Under the pieces are notes generated by a model. That model searched no databases. It was not told the origin of the DNA and saw nothing but the letters and a program-made list of their open reading frames with translations. This document shows, in pieces, positions 21,730 to 33,008 of a stretch of 44,526 nucleotides of DNA. The stretch comes from Cochliopodium minus (taxonomy: Eukaryota; Discosea; Himatismenida; Cochliopodiidae). How positions within the stretch are numbered: the first letter of the stretch is position 1; each line of letters starts with the position of its first letter. A program made the position numbers and the translations under genes. The stretch covers positions 1-44,526 of the forward strand of contig JAMYWO010000300.1 of assembly GCA_024220525.1 (NCBI GenBank), written 5' to 3'.

Positions 21730-24612
21730 ATGCAGCCTTTAACAAGGACATCAAATTCATTAACAAGAAATGATCCTAAATTATCAAAAACAATAGCTAT
21801 ACAAAGCAAAGAAATATTTTTGGGATGCAAATATCTGATTGATTTTGTATCAGTGGAAACTATAAATAAAGAGTATAATCCAAAAACACATACCGATTAC
21901 AACAAAATGATAGAAATTGCAAGAAATGCAATATCGAATTGTAAACAATTGCTGATGATGATTCAAGAAGCTACCAATCAAATATTACCAAATTTGAATA
22001 ATGAAGAAAGTATTAGTCTTAGAACATCCTTAAATAGACAAATTTCCAAAGCGACCATTGCAGTCAGAAATAGTGTCAATAAAGTAAATAAACATTCTAT
22101 TACATTCCAGACATGTGTCACTGAAATCATAAGAACCACTACAGAAGCCATCAAAGGAAAAATGCAAACCAATCAAGAATTATTACTTAAATTGAAAGAA
22201 AGATTGAAAGAAACAGGAACGAATATAAAAGAGATTCTTGTAATTCCTCCTCCTTTAAATTTATATATATATTGATCTTCATAATCATTATTTCCTCCTT
22301 ATATTTCATCAAATTCTTAAATAAAGACATCAAACATTAATATAGGAGGATAATAAAGAAATGTTTCATTAATAATTTTTATATGCCAATATTTCCTTTC
22401 TATAAAATTTGAAGAATCAAAATTTTTAAATTAATTTTAAAGATTGCAAGTGAAAATTGGAAATTAATAGATTCAGAACACGCAGATCAAATAGAATTCC
22501 AAAATCATAGAAATAATGCATTGAAATTGGCAAAATCTGCAGTATATCATATTCAAAAATTGGTTGCATCAACTAAAATCAAATCTGAACAAGCCATATT
22601 CGTTAAACATGCTAAATCTGCATTATCTGCTTTGAATTCGATTCTCAATTTCTCCAAAAAATTAGATTTAATTGAGGATGAACAAAATTTGAGAGAGCTC
22701 ACGCATCAATTTATCGTCACTGCAAAGGAGGCTTATCAAAACCCAAAAGATTTCTTAGATCCTCTTAATCTCGTTGTTGAGAACATTGCTTTGGCAATCA
22801 AGCAATTGTTAATCAACAGCAAGGAAATCAATAGTTCTTTTTTGCAGAAGAATACTGTCAAAACTTTATTTCAACAAGATTGTAAAATCATTTCTCATCA
22901 TTTTAAATTAATCCTCCTATTTGGAAATGAAATTTTAAAATTATATCATAGACCCAAATATATATTTCTATAAGGAAATATCATATAAATCAGAATTCAT
23001 CAAATTCTATTGATAATTTAAATATTTTTCATATATGAGTTAACTAGGGTCATAAACGTATGATAATCAACCACATTTGATATTTTTTTCAAATAAATAA
23101 CTTCAATTTGTCTATCATTTATAATCATTCTCTCATATTTAGCTGATAAAAAAACTCAAACACCTGAAATGCAAAATTCACCCGAAACAACAAGCGAAAG
23201 AAAGCGAGGATCAAGGACAGTTTCAAGGCAAGATCTCGAAATAAACATCAAAAGGCTGAGCAACAGGCAAATCGAGTACGAGAAGTACTCGCACGAAGAA
23301 TTGATCACCCTGCACGCTGCATTGGTCATACAATCAAGAGTAAGGTATTGGATGGTCAAAAAGCAATTGTTTAATGCTGTTCAAAATGTCATCAAAGATG
23401 TGAAAAGACAACAAAAGATGAGAAGCAATGCTCTAGAGGAGCTCGTTGATTCTGAAATCAACTACTATCAACAGTTGCAGACCCTCGTCAAATCCTACCT
23501 TCAACCTATCAAAACCAAAAACAAATCAATCTCCACTTCTGATCAGATCCAACATCTTACTGACTCGGTTTCCTCCGCTATCAAACTTTCCAAAAATATT
23601 CTTCAACATTTCAAAGAAAGATTGGATGCATGGAACGAGGGTAGAACAACAATCGATTCTTCATTTTATTATAAACTCTTTTTTTTTTTTACAGATGATC
23701 CATCCACTCATATTCTAGGGGATGTGTTCATGAAGACTGCTCCACTGTTAGAGCAATATGGTAATATTTTTTTGGACTTTTCCTTTAAATTTTTTTTATT
23801 TTTATTTTTTATTGTAAATAGTGAATTGGTGCCACCACTTTAGCGCAGCCAACCGACTCATCATTAACGAAAAATACAACGAACCACAGCTCGATATCCT
23901 CTTGAAAGAATTGCAAGAGGGAGCTAATGGAGTAGTCATAGATGTATTTCTGGATCTCCCCTCCAAAAGAATACCCCAGTACGAAGTTTTGTTGGACACC
24001 ATTTTAAGGTACACTCCTAATTCCCATCCTGACTTTGAAAATCTCACAAAGGCACTTAAAATCATCAAACAAATTAATGACGTCATCAGTGAAAAGAGAC
24101 GTGAGGAGGAGAACAAGATTCGTCTGGAGGAGATCAGCAAGTGCATCATCTCCAAGACTCCTTTAGATCTCATCAAGCCTAACCGTATTTTGATCAGGGA
24201 GGGCCCTATGAGTGACATCTTGAAATCCAAGAGCATTTTCAACTCTTCCAAAAAACAGGTTTATTATTATTTCATGTTCAGTGACATCATGGTAAAGACT
24301 AGACCCGAAACTAAAACCAAAAAAAGATCCTTTCAATTTGTAGAATTCATTAACTTTAAGGGAATGAAAATTCAAAGTGTGAGTGATAATGGTAAAATAA
24401 AATTTTTTTTTTTAAAATTTTCATTTTTTTTTTGAAAAATTTTCTTTTTAGAATCTATAAACACTTTTCAAATTACTTGTGATGATGGAAAGGAGAAAAA
24501 GTCTCACAACTGTATTTGTCTTTCTGAAGATGAAAAAAACTTTTGGATACAAGATCTGAGTGACGCTCAGTTTGTTCAAAACACCCTCGAGTTGATCAAG
24601 GATCAAAATTGA
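21730..24612 (+). CDS. IQ-DH-PH Rho guanine nucleotide exchange factor
   Basis: Six exons: 21730-22239, 22443-22881, 23143-23640, 23695-23760, 23822-24391, 24452-24612; 2244 nt, 747 residues. Residues 1-310 are nearly all amphipathic helix with Ala/Ser/Lys repeats (NALKLAKSAVYHIQKLVAS, AKSALSALNSILNF), resembling talin or vinculin rod bundles in texture. An IQ motif follows (LVIQSRVRYWMVKKQL, about 377-392), a probable calmodulin site. The DH domain (about 412-605) has NALEELVDSEINYYQQLQTL, then ILGDVFMKTAPLLEQY and the C-terminal helix LPSKRIPQYEVLLDTILRY, which replaces the usual PxQRIxRY. The PH domain (about 630-745) runs through YYYFMFSDIMVKT to the final helix with Trp (EDEKNFWIQDL). 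Exon 4 is only 66 nt. It should activate a Rho-family GTPase, possibly under calcium/calmodulin control. Confidence 0.87.
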
Positions 24613-24775
24613 TTTAATTGAATTTATTTTTTCAATTTTGTTTATGTAACACAATAAATAAAGAAAATTTTTATACTCTTTTAAAAAATTTTTTTGTTTT
24701 AAATATAAATGGTTTTATTTATTGATTTTTTTTAATCATCATTAAAAGATATTTTTTTTTTTTTTTTTTTTGATT

Positions 24776-25348
24776 TTATACATCTTTGTTTACAATTGGA
24801 GATATCCAATCTTCATAACCCCCTTCATAATAAATGACCTTTTTATATCCAAATGTATTCATCGAAATACATGCTTGTTTTGCGTCAGATGTATCCTTAG
24901 AATAAAAGATGTATTGATCTTCAAAATGAGGCTTATCAAATCCAAAAAAATGATCGAATTCTACTGGTCTCAAATGCCATGCAGTATGGAATTTAGAAAC
25001 TTAAAAATATTAAAAAGATTTATCTAGTTAATCTCTAATTCAAAAATTTAATATTCTTTGAAAATAAATCTCACATGGAATGCTTTTTGAAGTTTCAATT
25101 ACTCCATTCGCCAATTCTCTTGGTTCTCTTAAATCTATCAAATGAAAATTATCTTCTTTTCTTTTTTTATGTTCTATTCTGTTAATTAGATGCATTTTGT
25201 CCACATATGCAATTTTATCGTTATCAATTCCAATATATGGAACTATTTTATATGGATATGGTTCTGGTTCTCTTCCATATATTGCATTTTTCCAAAAATC
25301 TTTAAAATTCTTGAATGAGAAATCTTTTTTGAGATTTTTAAAGATCAT
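24776..25348 (-). CDS. Rhodanese-like domain protein, catalytic Cys replaced by Ser
   Basis: Exons 25075-25348 and 24776-24999 join in phase over a 75-nt intron; 498 nt, 165 residues. The rhodanese fold is seen from about residue 45: KIAYVD, FHLIDLREPRELANG, WHLRPVEFDHF, QYIFYSKDTSDAKQA and YEGGYEDW at the end. Active rhodaneses carry Cys as the first residue of the loop after the IVVY/IFY strand; here it is Ser125, so sulfur transfer is unlikely and a binding or structural role is more probable. Residues 1-40 are a basic and aromatic head (FKNLKKDFSFKNFKDFWKN) that could be an organelle leader. It lies tail to tail with the upstream RhoGEF. Confidence 0.8.
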
Positions 25349-25746
25349 TTAAGTTAATAAAATTTCTATTTTTTTTTTTTATTCAAATCAGTGAAATTAT
25401 ATAAATTTTGTTGATCTTTAAAATTTGTTTTTTGGGAATTTAAAACAATTGATCTTTGTGAAAAAATCAAAAGAGATCCTTGTTTTTTTTTACTTTGCAT
25501 TTTGGAATATATGAAAAAAATTGCCAAATTTGAACTCAATATTCTTAAATTTAGAATTGATTTAAATAAAATTTGGAAAGTCTAAAGCATATTTTTGAGA
25601 AATAAAGCATTAACTATTGCCTAAAATCCCTATCACAAAATTTTTTCTAAAATTTGTTGAAACAATCACTTGATTTTAAAATAAAAATTAAAAAAATAAA
25701 ATTATTAATAAAAAAATAAAAAAAAATCAAATCTTTTTTTTTAGAA
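25349..25746. promoter_or_regulatory. Divergent spacer before alpha-actinin
   Basis: Roughly 400 bases between the divergently transcribed rhodanese-like and alpha-actinin genes, so it carries both promoters. It has a T-rich block near 25360-25382, an A-rich block at 25680-25728 and a T run directly before the alpha-actinin start. No RNA gene or defined element is visible. Confidence 0.5.
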
Positions 25747-28700
25747 ATGAATAATAAAGATCAAATTAAACCTGAAGAACAATTGCATGGGAAAGATGTT
25801 GAAATTTCTACATCTGGATGGGCAATTATGGAGAAGACATGGGAAAGAGTCCAAGCAAAGGTTTATAAATTTCTCAAATATTTAAATTTATTTTATCTAT
25901 TATTTCAAAAGAAAAAATAATTTATATATATATTTTATAAATCTCAATTTTTTTTCATTTTTAAATTTTATTATAATTACCTCAAAATTAGGCTTTCTGT
26001 AAATGGGTAGGATCATATTTGATTCGTCGTGGTATCAAGATTGAAAGTCTTACCGAGGAATTTACTGATGGTATTAAATTGGTTCAATTTCTTGAAATTA
26101 TTTCCAACCAAAAAGCACCTGGAAAACTCACCCCAAAACCAAGAATGAGAATTCAAAAAATTCAAAATTGTAATCTTGCGATGCAATTTATTAAAAACAT
26201 CGGGGTAAATCTTATTGCTATTCAAGCAGAAGATGTTGTAGATGGAAATCAAAAACTTATTCTCGGTATGATTTGGACTATCATTCAAAAGTTCACCATT
26301 GATGACATTACTGAAGATGAAATGTCCTCCAAGGAAGCACTTCTTTTATGGGCAAAGAAGAAAACTAAAGGATATAATAATGTAAATGTAACGAATTTGC
26401 ATACCTCTTTTCAAGATGGTTTGGCATTTTGTGCTCTTATTCATGCACACAGACCTGATTTGTTAGATTTCAATAAACTTGACCCAAACAATCCTCGTGA
26501 AAATCTTAAATTGGCTTTCGAAGTTGCAGAAAAATCTTTAGGAATCCCTCAATTGCTTGATGTTGATGATATGCTTGATTCTCCAAAGCCTGATGAACGT
26601 GCAGTAATCCTTTATCTTTCACAATACTATCACGCTTTTGCTGGACAAAAGAAAGCTGGAGAAGCCTCTGATACCATCGGACGTATCATTGATTCCAGAT
26701 CTGCTATTGAAAAGCTCAAAAATGACTATGAAAAGAGAGCAAAAGAACTCAAAGACTGGATCAACAACAAAGATAAAGATATGAAAGATAGAACAACTGA
26801 TGGAACCATCGATGATATCAACAAAAAGCTTAATCAATTGGAAGACCACAAAACCAAGGATAAACCACCAAAAGGAGCAGAGAAACTCGACCTTGAAAAT
26901 TTGTTGAACACCTTGCAAATGAAATTAAAGAACAGCAACCAACATGCTTATGTTCCACCAGAGGGACTCAGAACCAATGATATTGAAGAAGAATGGAATA
27001 CTCTTGGACAAGATGAAAAGGATAGAGAAGCATGGTTGAGAGATTTGTTGAAAAAAGCACAACAACAAGATGTTCTCAAGAATCGTTTTGGAGATAAAGC
27101 AGCAGCTCTTGAAAAATGGATCGAAAACAAACAAGAATACCTCAAGAGACCAGAAGAAGTTGATTCTCTCGAAACCGCAAAGAGTAAACTTCAAACTGCA
27201 GAGGCTTTCTCCCAAGAATACGAACAATCCAAGAAGAATCTCAGTGAAGTCAATCAACTTGCCAAAGATTTGATTAACGGAAATCACCCTGAAAAAGAAC
27301 AAATCAAAAATAGAGATGATCAAATCTCCAAGAACTGGCACGGTTTGAAGGATCTTCACGACCAAAAACTTGAAGATCTCAGAAAGAAACTTGCACAAGA
27401 ACAACTCAAGGAAGATACCCGTCTTGCATTTGCAAAGGCTGCAAAAGAGTATGCAAATTGGGTGAAGAAATCTCAAAATGACTTTATTGGAGAAGATTTT
27501 GGTGATTCTTTGGATGAAGTTGTTGCATACAAGGAGAAATTGGATAACTCTGACAAGGACTTCAACCAACAAAATGATTCCAAGAAACAACATCTTGATG
27601 ACTTGTGGAAGAAATTGAAAGAATTGGGGGTAACTGAGAACAGACACACCAACTATACCAACGATGATGTTGCTAAATTACATAATGATCTCAACGAAGG
27701 TCTCAAGAAACGTCAAGCAGCATATGTTGAAGAATTGGAGAGACAAAAGAAAATGGAAGAATTGTGCAAGAAATTTGCAGAACTCGCAGATAAATTAGTT
27801 AAATCCATTGAACAACGCCAAAATGAAATCACTTCCCTTCAAGGAGAACCTGATGATCTCATTCCAAAGGTAAACCAAAAATATGCTGAAGGAAAACCTG
27901 AAGCTGAACAATTAGATGAAATTGGAAAGTTGGCAGCTGAAATGAGCAAATTGGGAATCAGCAAAAACAAACATACCAAATTCACCCTCTCTGACTTGAA
28001 AATCCAAGACAAGAACTTTGGAAGATGGGCTCGTAACTACATCTACCAATTGGGTCAAGAGCGTGATCTTAAAGCAGAGTATGGAAAGAGAGCTAAAGCT
28101 TTTGTTGACTGGACCGAAAAGACTTTGCCTACCCTCGACAAGACCAACGAATTCGATGGTACTCTTGCAGGTATCCGTAACTTACAACAAAAGTGGAATG
28201 TCTACAAAACCTCTGATTCTGCAGAACAAGAAATTGAAAAAGATACTCTCCACAATCTCGAAAAACGTATCGCTTCCATTTTGGAATCCACCAAGAGACC
28301 ACAATGGAATCCTCCAAGTGATATCAACAAAGAAAAACTCAATGAAAGATGGGGTTTGATCCAACAATCCGAAAAAAAGACTGATGAAGCAATCAACAAA
28401 GAATTGGAAAGACAAGAGAATCTTGCTTTGTTGATACGTCGTTTCAACAACGATCACGATGATCTTGATGTATTCATCAAAGAAAAGGAGAAATACTTTG
28501 CAACTCACGAAGAAGTAAAGGATCTCCGTGGTGCTCGTCTCTCCAACAAATTGTTGCAAATCAATCTTGAAGAAATCTCCTTCAGACAAAAGAGACTTGA
28601 TGGTTTGAAACAAATCAAACAAGAAATTGCTGATCAAAAGTATCCTGATATTGGATCCATTGAAAACCAACTCAAGAGTCTCGAAGGAAGATGGAATCAA

Positions 28701-30563
28701 CTTGGAAACAAGGGAGAGGAAAAGAAGAAAGGTATTGCAGGAACCTTGAACACTGAAGAAGGAAAAGAAAAACTTCGTACTGATTTTGCTGAATCTGCAA
28801 AAGACTTTCAAAGATATGTTCACGATACTGTTGAAGCAGTCAATGATCACAACTTTGGTAACAGCAGTGATACTGTAAAGGCATTCAAGACCGAACTTGA
28901 CAAGAATGATCAAGAAATCCTCAACACCATTGAACAAAAGAAGAAAAGAGCTGCAGAACTCGACAAGCAACTCAAGGAACAAAATGTATCTGATAACAAA
29001 TATACCAATCTTTCTTTTGGAGACTTAGAGAAACAAGAAAACCAATTGAAAGAAGCTATTGCTCAACGTCAAAAAGCTTATACCCTTGAATTACAAAAAC
29101 AAGAAGCTCAAGATGTTAAACGTAAATTGTTCGCAGAAAAGGCAAAGAAATTCATCCAATTTGTTCAAGAGAAGAAGGAAATCTTTGAAAAACTTGAAGG
29201 AACCCCTGATGAGAAAATCCAAAGAGTAAACTCTGAATACAAAGGAGGAGAACCAAACAAGCAAATGGTTGCTGAATTGGAACAAATCGCTACCGAAATG
29301 GCTAACGAAGGTATCCACGGAAATGCATTTACCAATGTAACTCTTCCAACTTGCCAAAACAGAAACACCCAATACAACAACAGTGTTTCCAACTTTTTGT
29401 CTGGATTACAAGAAGAGAAGGAATTTGATGAAAGATTGAAGAAGAAAGAATTGCAATTCAAGAAAAAGGAAGAACAACAAAAACTTTCCATTGAATTCAA
29501 CACCAAAGCAAACATCTTCAAAATTTGGGTTATCGAATCCAACGGTTTCCTCACTGAAGTCATCCATGCTTCATCTGTATCTGATGTAAAGGAACTTTCT
29601 CAACAAGTGACTGCTTTCGAAAACGATAAGCTTGCATCCAACAAGAAAATCTATGAAGAACTCGTACATCTCGATAAGCAATTAAAAGAACATGGAGATA
29701 ATACTTCAAACATTTCTGATGTAACTTCTGATTGGGAAGGAATCCAAAGAGCTCTTACTGAACGTAAGAAAGATCTCGTTGAGGAAGAGAAGAAACAAGG
29801 AGAAAACGATATCTTGAGAAAAGAATTTGCTGAAGTTGCAAACTCTTTCACCCAATGGATTGAAGTACAAAGAAAGGCTGTTTCCCAAGAATCTGGATCT
29901 CTCGAAGATCAATTGGGATATCTTTCTAAATTGTCCGAAAATGTTGCAAGTGAAGGATCTAAGAAACACCAAATCATCCAAAATACCCACCAAAAACTTG
30001 TGAATGCACACATCACTAGCAATGCTTACACCTCCCACACTGCTGCATCTCTTTCTTCTGAATTTAATGCTCTCAAAGAAGCTGTTTCCAAAAGACAATC
30101 TGTCATTGATCAAGAAATTCTCAGAAAGAAAGGACAAGATATTACCCCTGAAGAACTTAAAGAATACAAAGAAGTCTTTCAACATTTTGATAAGGAATCC
30201 AAGAACACCTTGGATAAGCTTAGATTCAAGGCAGTACTTCAATCTCTTGGAGAAGAATTGGATGATGAAGAAATTGATAAGGTTATCAAGGAAATCGATA
30301 CCACTCGTAAAGATGGTTTGGTTTCTTTTGATGAATTTGTAACTTATATGGAATCTCGTAAGAAAAAGACTGATAACAAATCTCATATTATCGAATCCTT
30401 CAAATCTATTGCTGGAGATAAAGAATACATCACCTCAAGCGATTTGTATTCTGTATTGCCAAAAGAAAAGGTTGAATATCTCCTCACCCAAATGCCAAAA
30501 TACAAGGATATCTCTGATGGTTATGACTATGTCACTTGGGCAAACAATACTTTTGGAAATTAA
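25747..30563 (+). CDS. Giant alpha-actinin with expanded spectrin rod
   Basis: Two exons, 25747-25860 and 25992-30563; 1561 residues against about 890 for usual alpha-actinin. It cross-links actin filaments. A tandem calponin-homology actin-binding domain spans about 38-255: FCKWVGSYLIRRG, DGIKLVQFLEIIS, then ALLLWAKKKTKGY and FQDGLAFCALIHAHRPDLL. The rod (about 270-1417) holds about ten spectrin-like repeats. The first four match SR1-SR4 of vertebrate actinin in order, for example KPPKGAEKLDLENLLNTLQ and NRHTNYT. A second SR1-SR4 set follows (about 731-1182), then a third SR3-SR4 pair (about 1204-1417, with ITSNAYTSHT). The end is calmodulin-like: an EF-hand pair (about 1425-1495) and a final EF lobe with YDYVTWANNTFGN. 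The EF loops lack several calcium ligands. Codon use is the most regular in the window (GAA, CTT, TCC), suggesting high expression. Confidence 0.93.
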
Positions 30564-30817
30564 TTTGCGAAATATATAAAAATAAATACAATAAAGTTAA
30601 AATTTAAAAAAAGCTCTATCATTTTAAATCAATTTTTCTTCTTTCCATATCGGGTGTCTTTGGGTCCATTTCTTGAAGACCAAAAACTCCAAGATTAAAA
30701 TTTAATATTAAATTTGTGAAAATAATTGATTATTAAGAAAATATAATTAACCAATCTTTTTCATTTTTTTATTATTTATTATTTATAAATAATATTTGTT
30801 TTTTAATTTATATTTTT

Positions 30818-32122
30818 TTAAATAAAAGAAAGATGAATGATGAAGAAAAGAAGATATTTTGGAAGTTTAGATCCTATTTTCTTTTGGAAATATTTTGAAA
30901 CAAGAACAAACTCAAGAATTGATTGTTTTATTTCGTTTGAGAAAAGAGAATGAGTTTGAGGAGACCATTCAAGAATATCACCTGATCCAATAAAAATTAA
31001 AGAAGGATCGTAAAAAACTAAATCATGATGAAAATTTTTTGAAGAAAAATATCCTCTTGAATGTTTTCATCTTTCATTATTGTTTGGGGTGATAATAATT
31101 CTTGTTTATCAATTTCTAAGCTTAATTGATTTTCTCTATTGAATCCAAAACCAATAATTTCTCCATCTTTTTTTAAAATAAGGGTGTGATCATTTGATAC
31201 TCTCATCATATTTATATTTTCTATTTTCATCAATAAAGTTGGTGTTTCTATTTTTTCTTGTTCCAATCCAAAAATTTTGTTTACACTATTTTTATTTTGA
31301 AATTATTTTAAATATTTTAAAGTTTTATTCAAAAAAAATTTAAAAATGAATAATTTAATTTTTACTTGTTTCCTAAAACATAAACTTCTCCATTTTTCTT
31401 GTGGTAAAAAGTTTGTTCATATCCACAAACAATATCTTCAATATCAAGATCATTCAATAAGAAAGTGGGTGCATTTCTGTCAAAATCATCTCCCAATCCA
31501 AGTTGTCCATATTCATTACTCCCAAAAACCAACAAATCTCCATTTTCTTTGTAAATAATCGAATGATTTCTTCCCAATCTTATCATTTTGATCGTTTTAT
31601 CTTTCATCAACAAAATTGGAGTTGATAGTTTGTAAATTTCTGAATTTCCAATTCCTAATTGCCCACAATCATTTCTACCAAACGCCAATAATTCTCCATT
31701 TTCTTTGTAAATCATTGTATGATTTGCTCCACATGAAATTAATTTGATTGTCGGATCATTCATTACGAATACTTCTTCAAATTGAGTTTTATAATTTCCT
31801 ATTCCTAATTCTCCAGATTTATTGTATCCAAATGCAAACAAATCTCCATTTTTATAGAAGATCAAAGAAAAGCAACCTCCCAAACAAATGGATTTTATAT
31901 TTTTATCATTCTTCAATAAAATTGGTTCATCTGTTTCTTCTATATCTTTTCCAATTCCTAATTGACCAAAGATATTATCTCCATATCCAAATAAATCTCC
32001 ATTATCTATTTAAATTTGTTGAAAATAATTGATTTATGGAAGAAAATATAAATAAACTAAATATTTTTACAACAATAAAAAAAGAGATGGTCTGAAATGT
32101 ATCCATTGCTAATTCTTTTCAT
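30818..32122 (-). CDS. RCC1-repeat protein with apparent C-terminal frame break
   Basis: Exons in transcript order: 32071-32122, 31366-32005, then 31285 downward. The protein is a run of about six RCC1 beta-propeller blades of the form NGDLFAFGYNKSGELGIG, spaced about 53 residues. The start ATG follows an A run. Zero frame ends at a stop at 31018-31020, but the next frame then runs open to a stop at 30818-30820 and encodes KYFQKKIGSKLPKYLLFFII after a WSPQTHSLF motif, a tail I have seen behind RCC1 repeats in amoeboid protist proteins. The switch falls in the homopolymer A4T6 at 31031-31040 and needs one base more or less; no intron explains it. It could be a sequencing error, a true recent mutation or unusual frameshifting. 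RCC1 propellers serve as exchange factors or adaptors; the partner is unknown. Confidence 0.75.
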
Positions 32123-33008
32123 TTTTTTTTATATTTTTTTATATTTTTTTTATATTTTTTTTTTATTTTTTTTTATTTTATTATATTTTTTTTTTTTCAT
32201 TTTCATTTTATAATAATTTGATCATCATTTTGATTATGAATTCAACAGCTACTTTAATGTCTATTTCGTATAGGAAGTAGAGAATCAGTTCTTAGAAATA
32301 TGCTTTCAACTTCAGTTCAAAAGAGTTGATGGTGAATCCATTGATATATATATGTTCAAAGTTCGGAGGAAAGGTTCAATGGAAAGAGTAAAGAGTGTTG
32401 GGGATATAACACTTCCTTGTGGGGTACCAATATGTTTGTTGAAGTTTCTACTGATAGATTTACCATATTTAACTCCCCAATTCCTTTGAGGAAGGACGTA
32501 AAGAAGTTATTAGGTTTGTTGGTGAGGTGGTAAATTTGGGGAAGCTTTTTATTGTAATCATTTCGGAAGATCAAAAGCTTTACGAAAGACTGTGAGGAGA
32601 CAATAGGCCGGTGTACCAGTTTCTTTGGTAGACTGAGTAAGGAAGAAGTGTGTGAGGATGTTGTCTTCAATGTTGCGTTCTGGGTGACAATTTTGATGCT
32701 CACCAATGATGTTGTAGAAGATAAGGGATTTGCATAATCTGTTTTGCTTCATCAATTCGATACTATATCTTAAATGTTCAAAAATGAATATTTAAAATCA
32801 TATTAGTTTTGGACTTCCATTTACAAAAATATGATGATGCAGTTAAAAAACCAAATATAATTACAAAGATCACAAATATTTAACTAATAATATGCATTGA
32901 AAACTGCATCCAACATTAATAAATTCTTGATAATCATTCTTTGGCTTCAAAATAAAGTTGAGAAAAAATCTAATTTGAATATAAATGAAAAAAAAAAAAA
33001 AAAAAAAA
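32123..33008. other. Spacer holding a retroelement relic
   Basis: Nearly 900 bases between divergently oriented genes. The first 220 bases are A/T-rich with long T runs (32120-32210) that form the leader of the RCC1-repeat gene on the minus strand. The middle has the reverse-transcriptase relic. The last 250 bases lead to the A run before the start at 33009. No other gene is evident. Confidence 0.6.
32340..32755 (-). mobile_element. Degraded reverse-transcriptase relic, non-LTR (LINE) type
   Basis: The minus strand encodes GTPQGSVISPTLFTL, the reverse-transcriptase block with the PQGS core typical of LINE enzymes, and upstream a segment with RNIEDNILTHFFLTQSTKE and VFRKAFDLP, the finger and first-aspartate region. 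The blocks lie in different frames, no catalytic YADD-type block or endonuclease is visible, and there is no poly-A tail or target duplication that I can define. Its GC content is higher than the surrounding spacer. It is an old, broken fragment of about 400 bases. Non-LTR is the best fit; another retroelement class is possible. Confidence 0.6.

Noticed and set aside
26925-27647. Long antisense open frames across the alpha-actinin gene
   Set aside because: They mirror the codon bias of the sense frame and encode only Phe/Leu-rich nonsense; shadows of the real gene.
31000-31045. Programmed -1 frameshift site in the RCC1 gene
   Set aside because: The zero-frame codons CAA AAA ATT TTC do not form a classical slippery heptamer; a homopolymer length error is simpler, so it is kept only as an open question.
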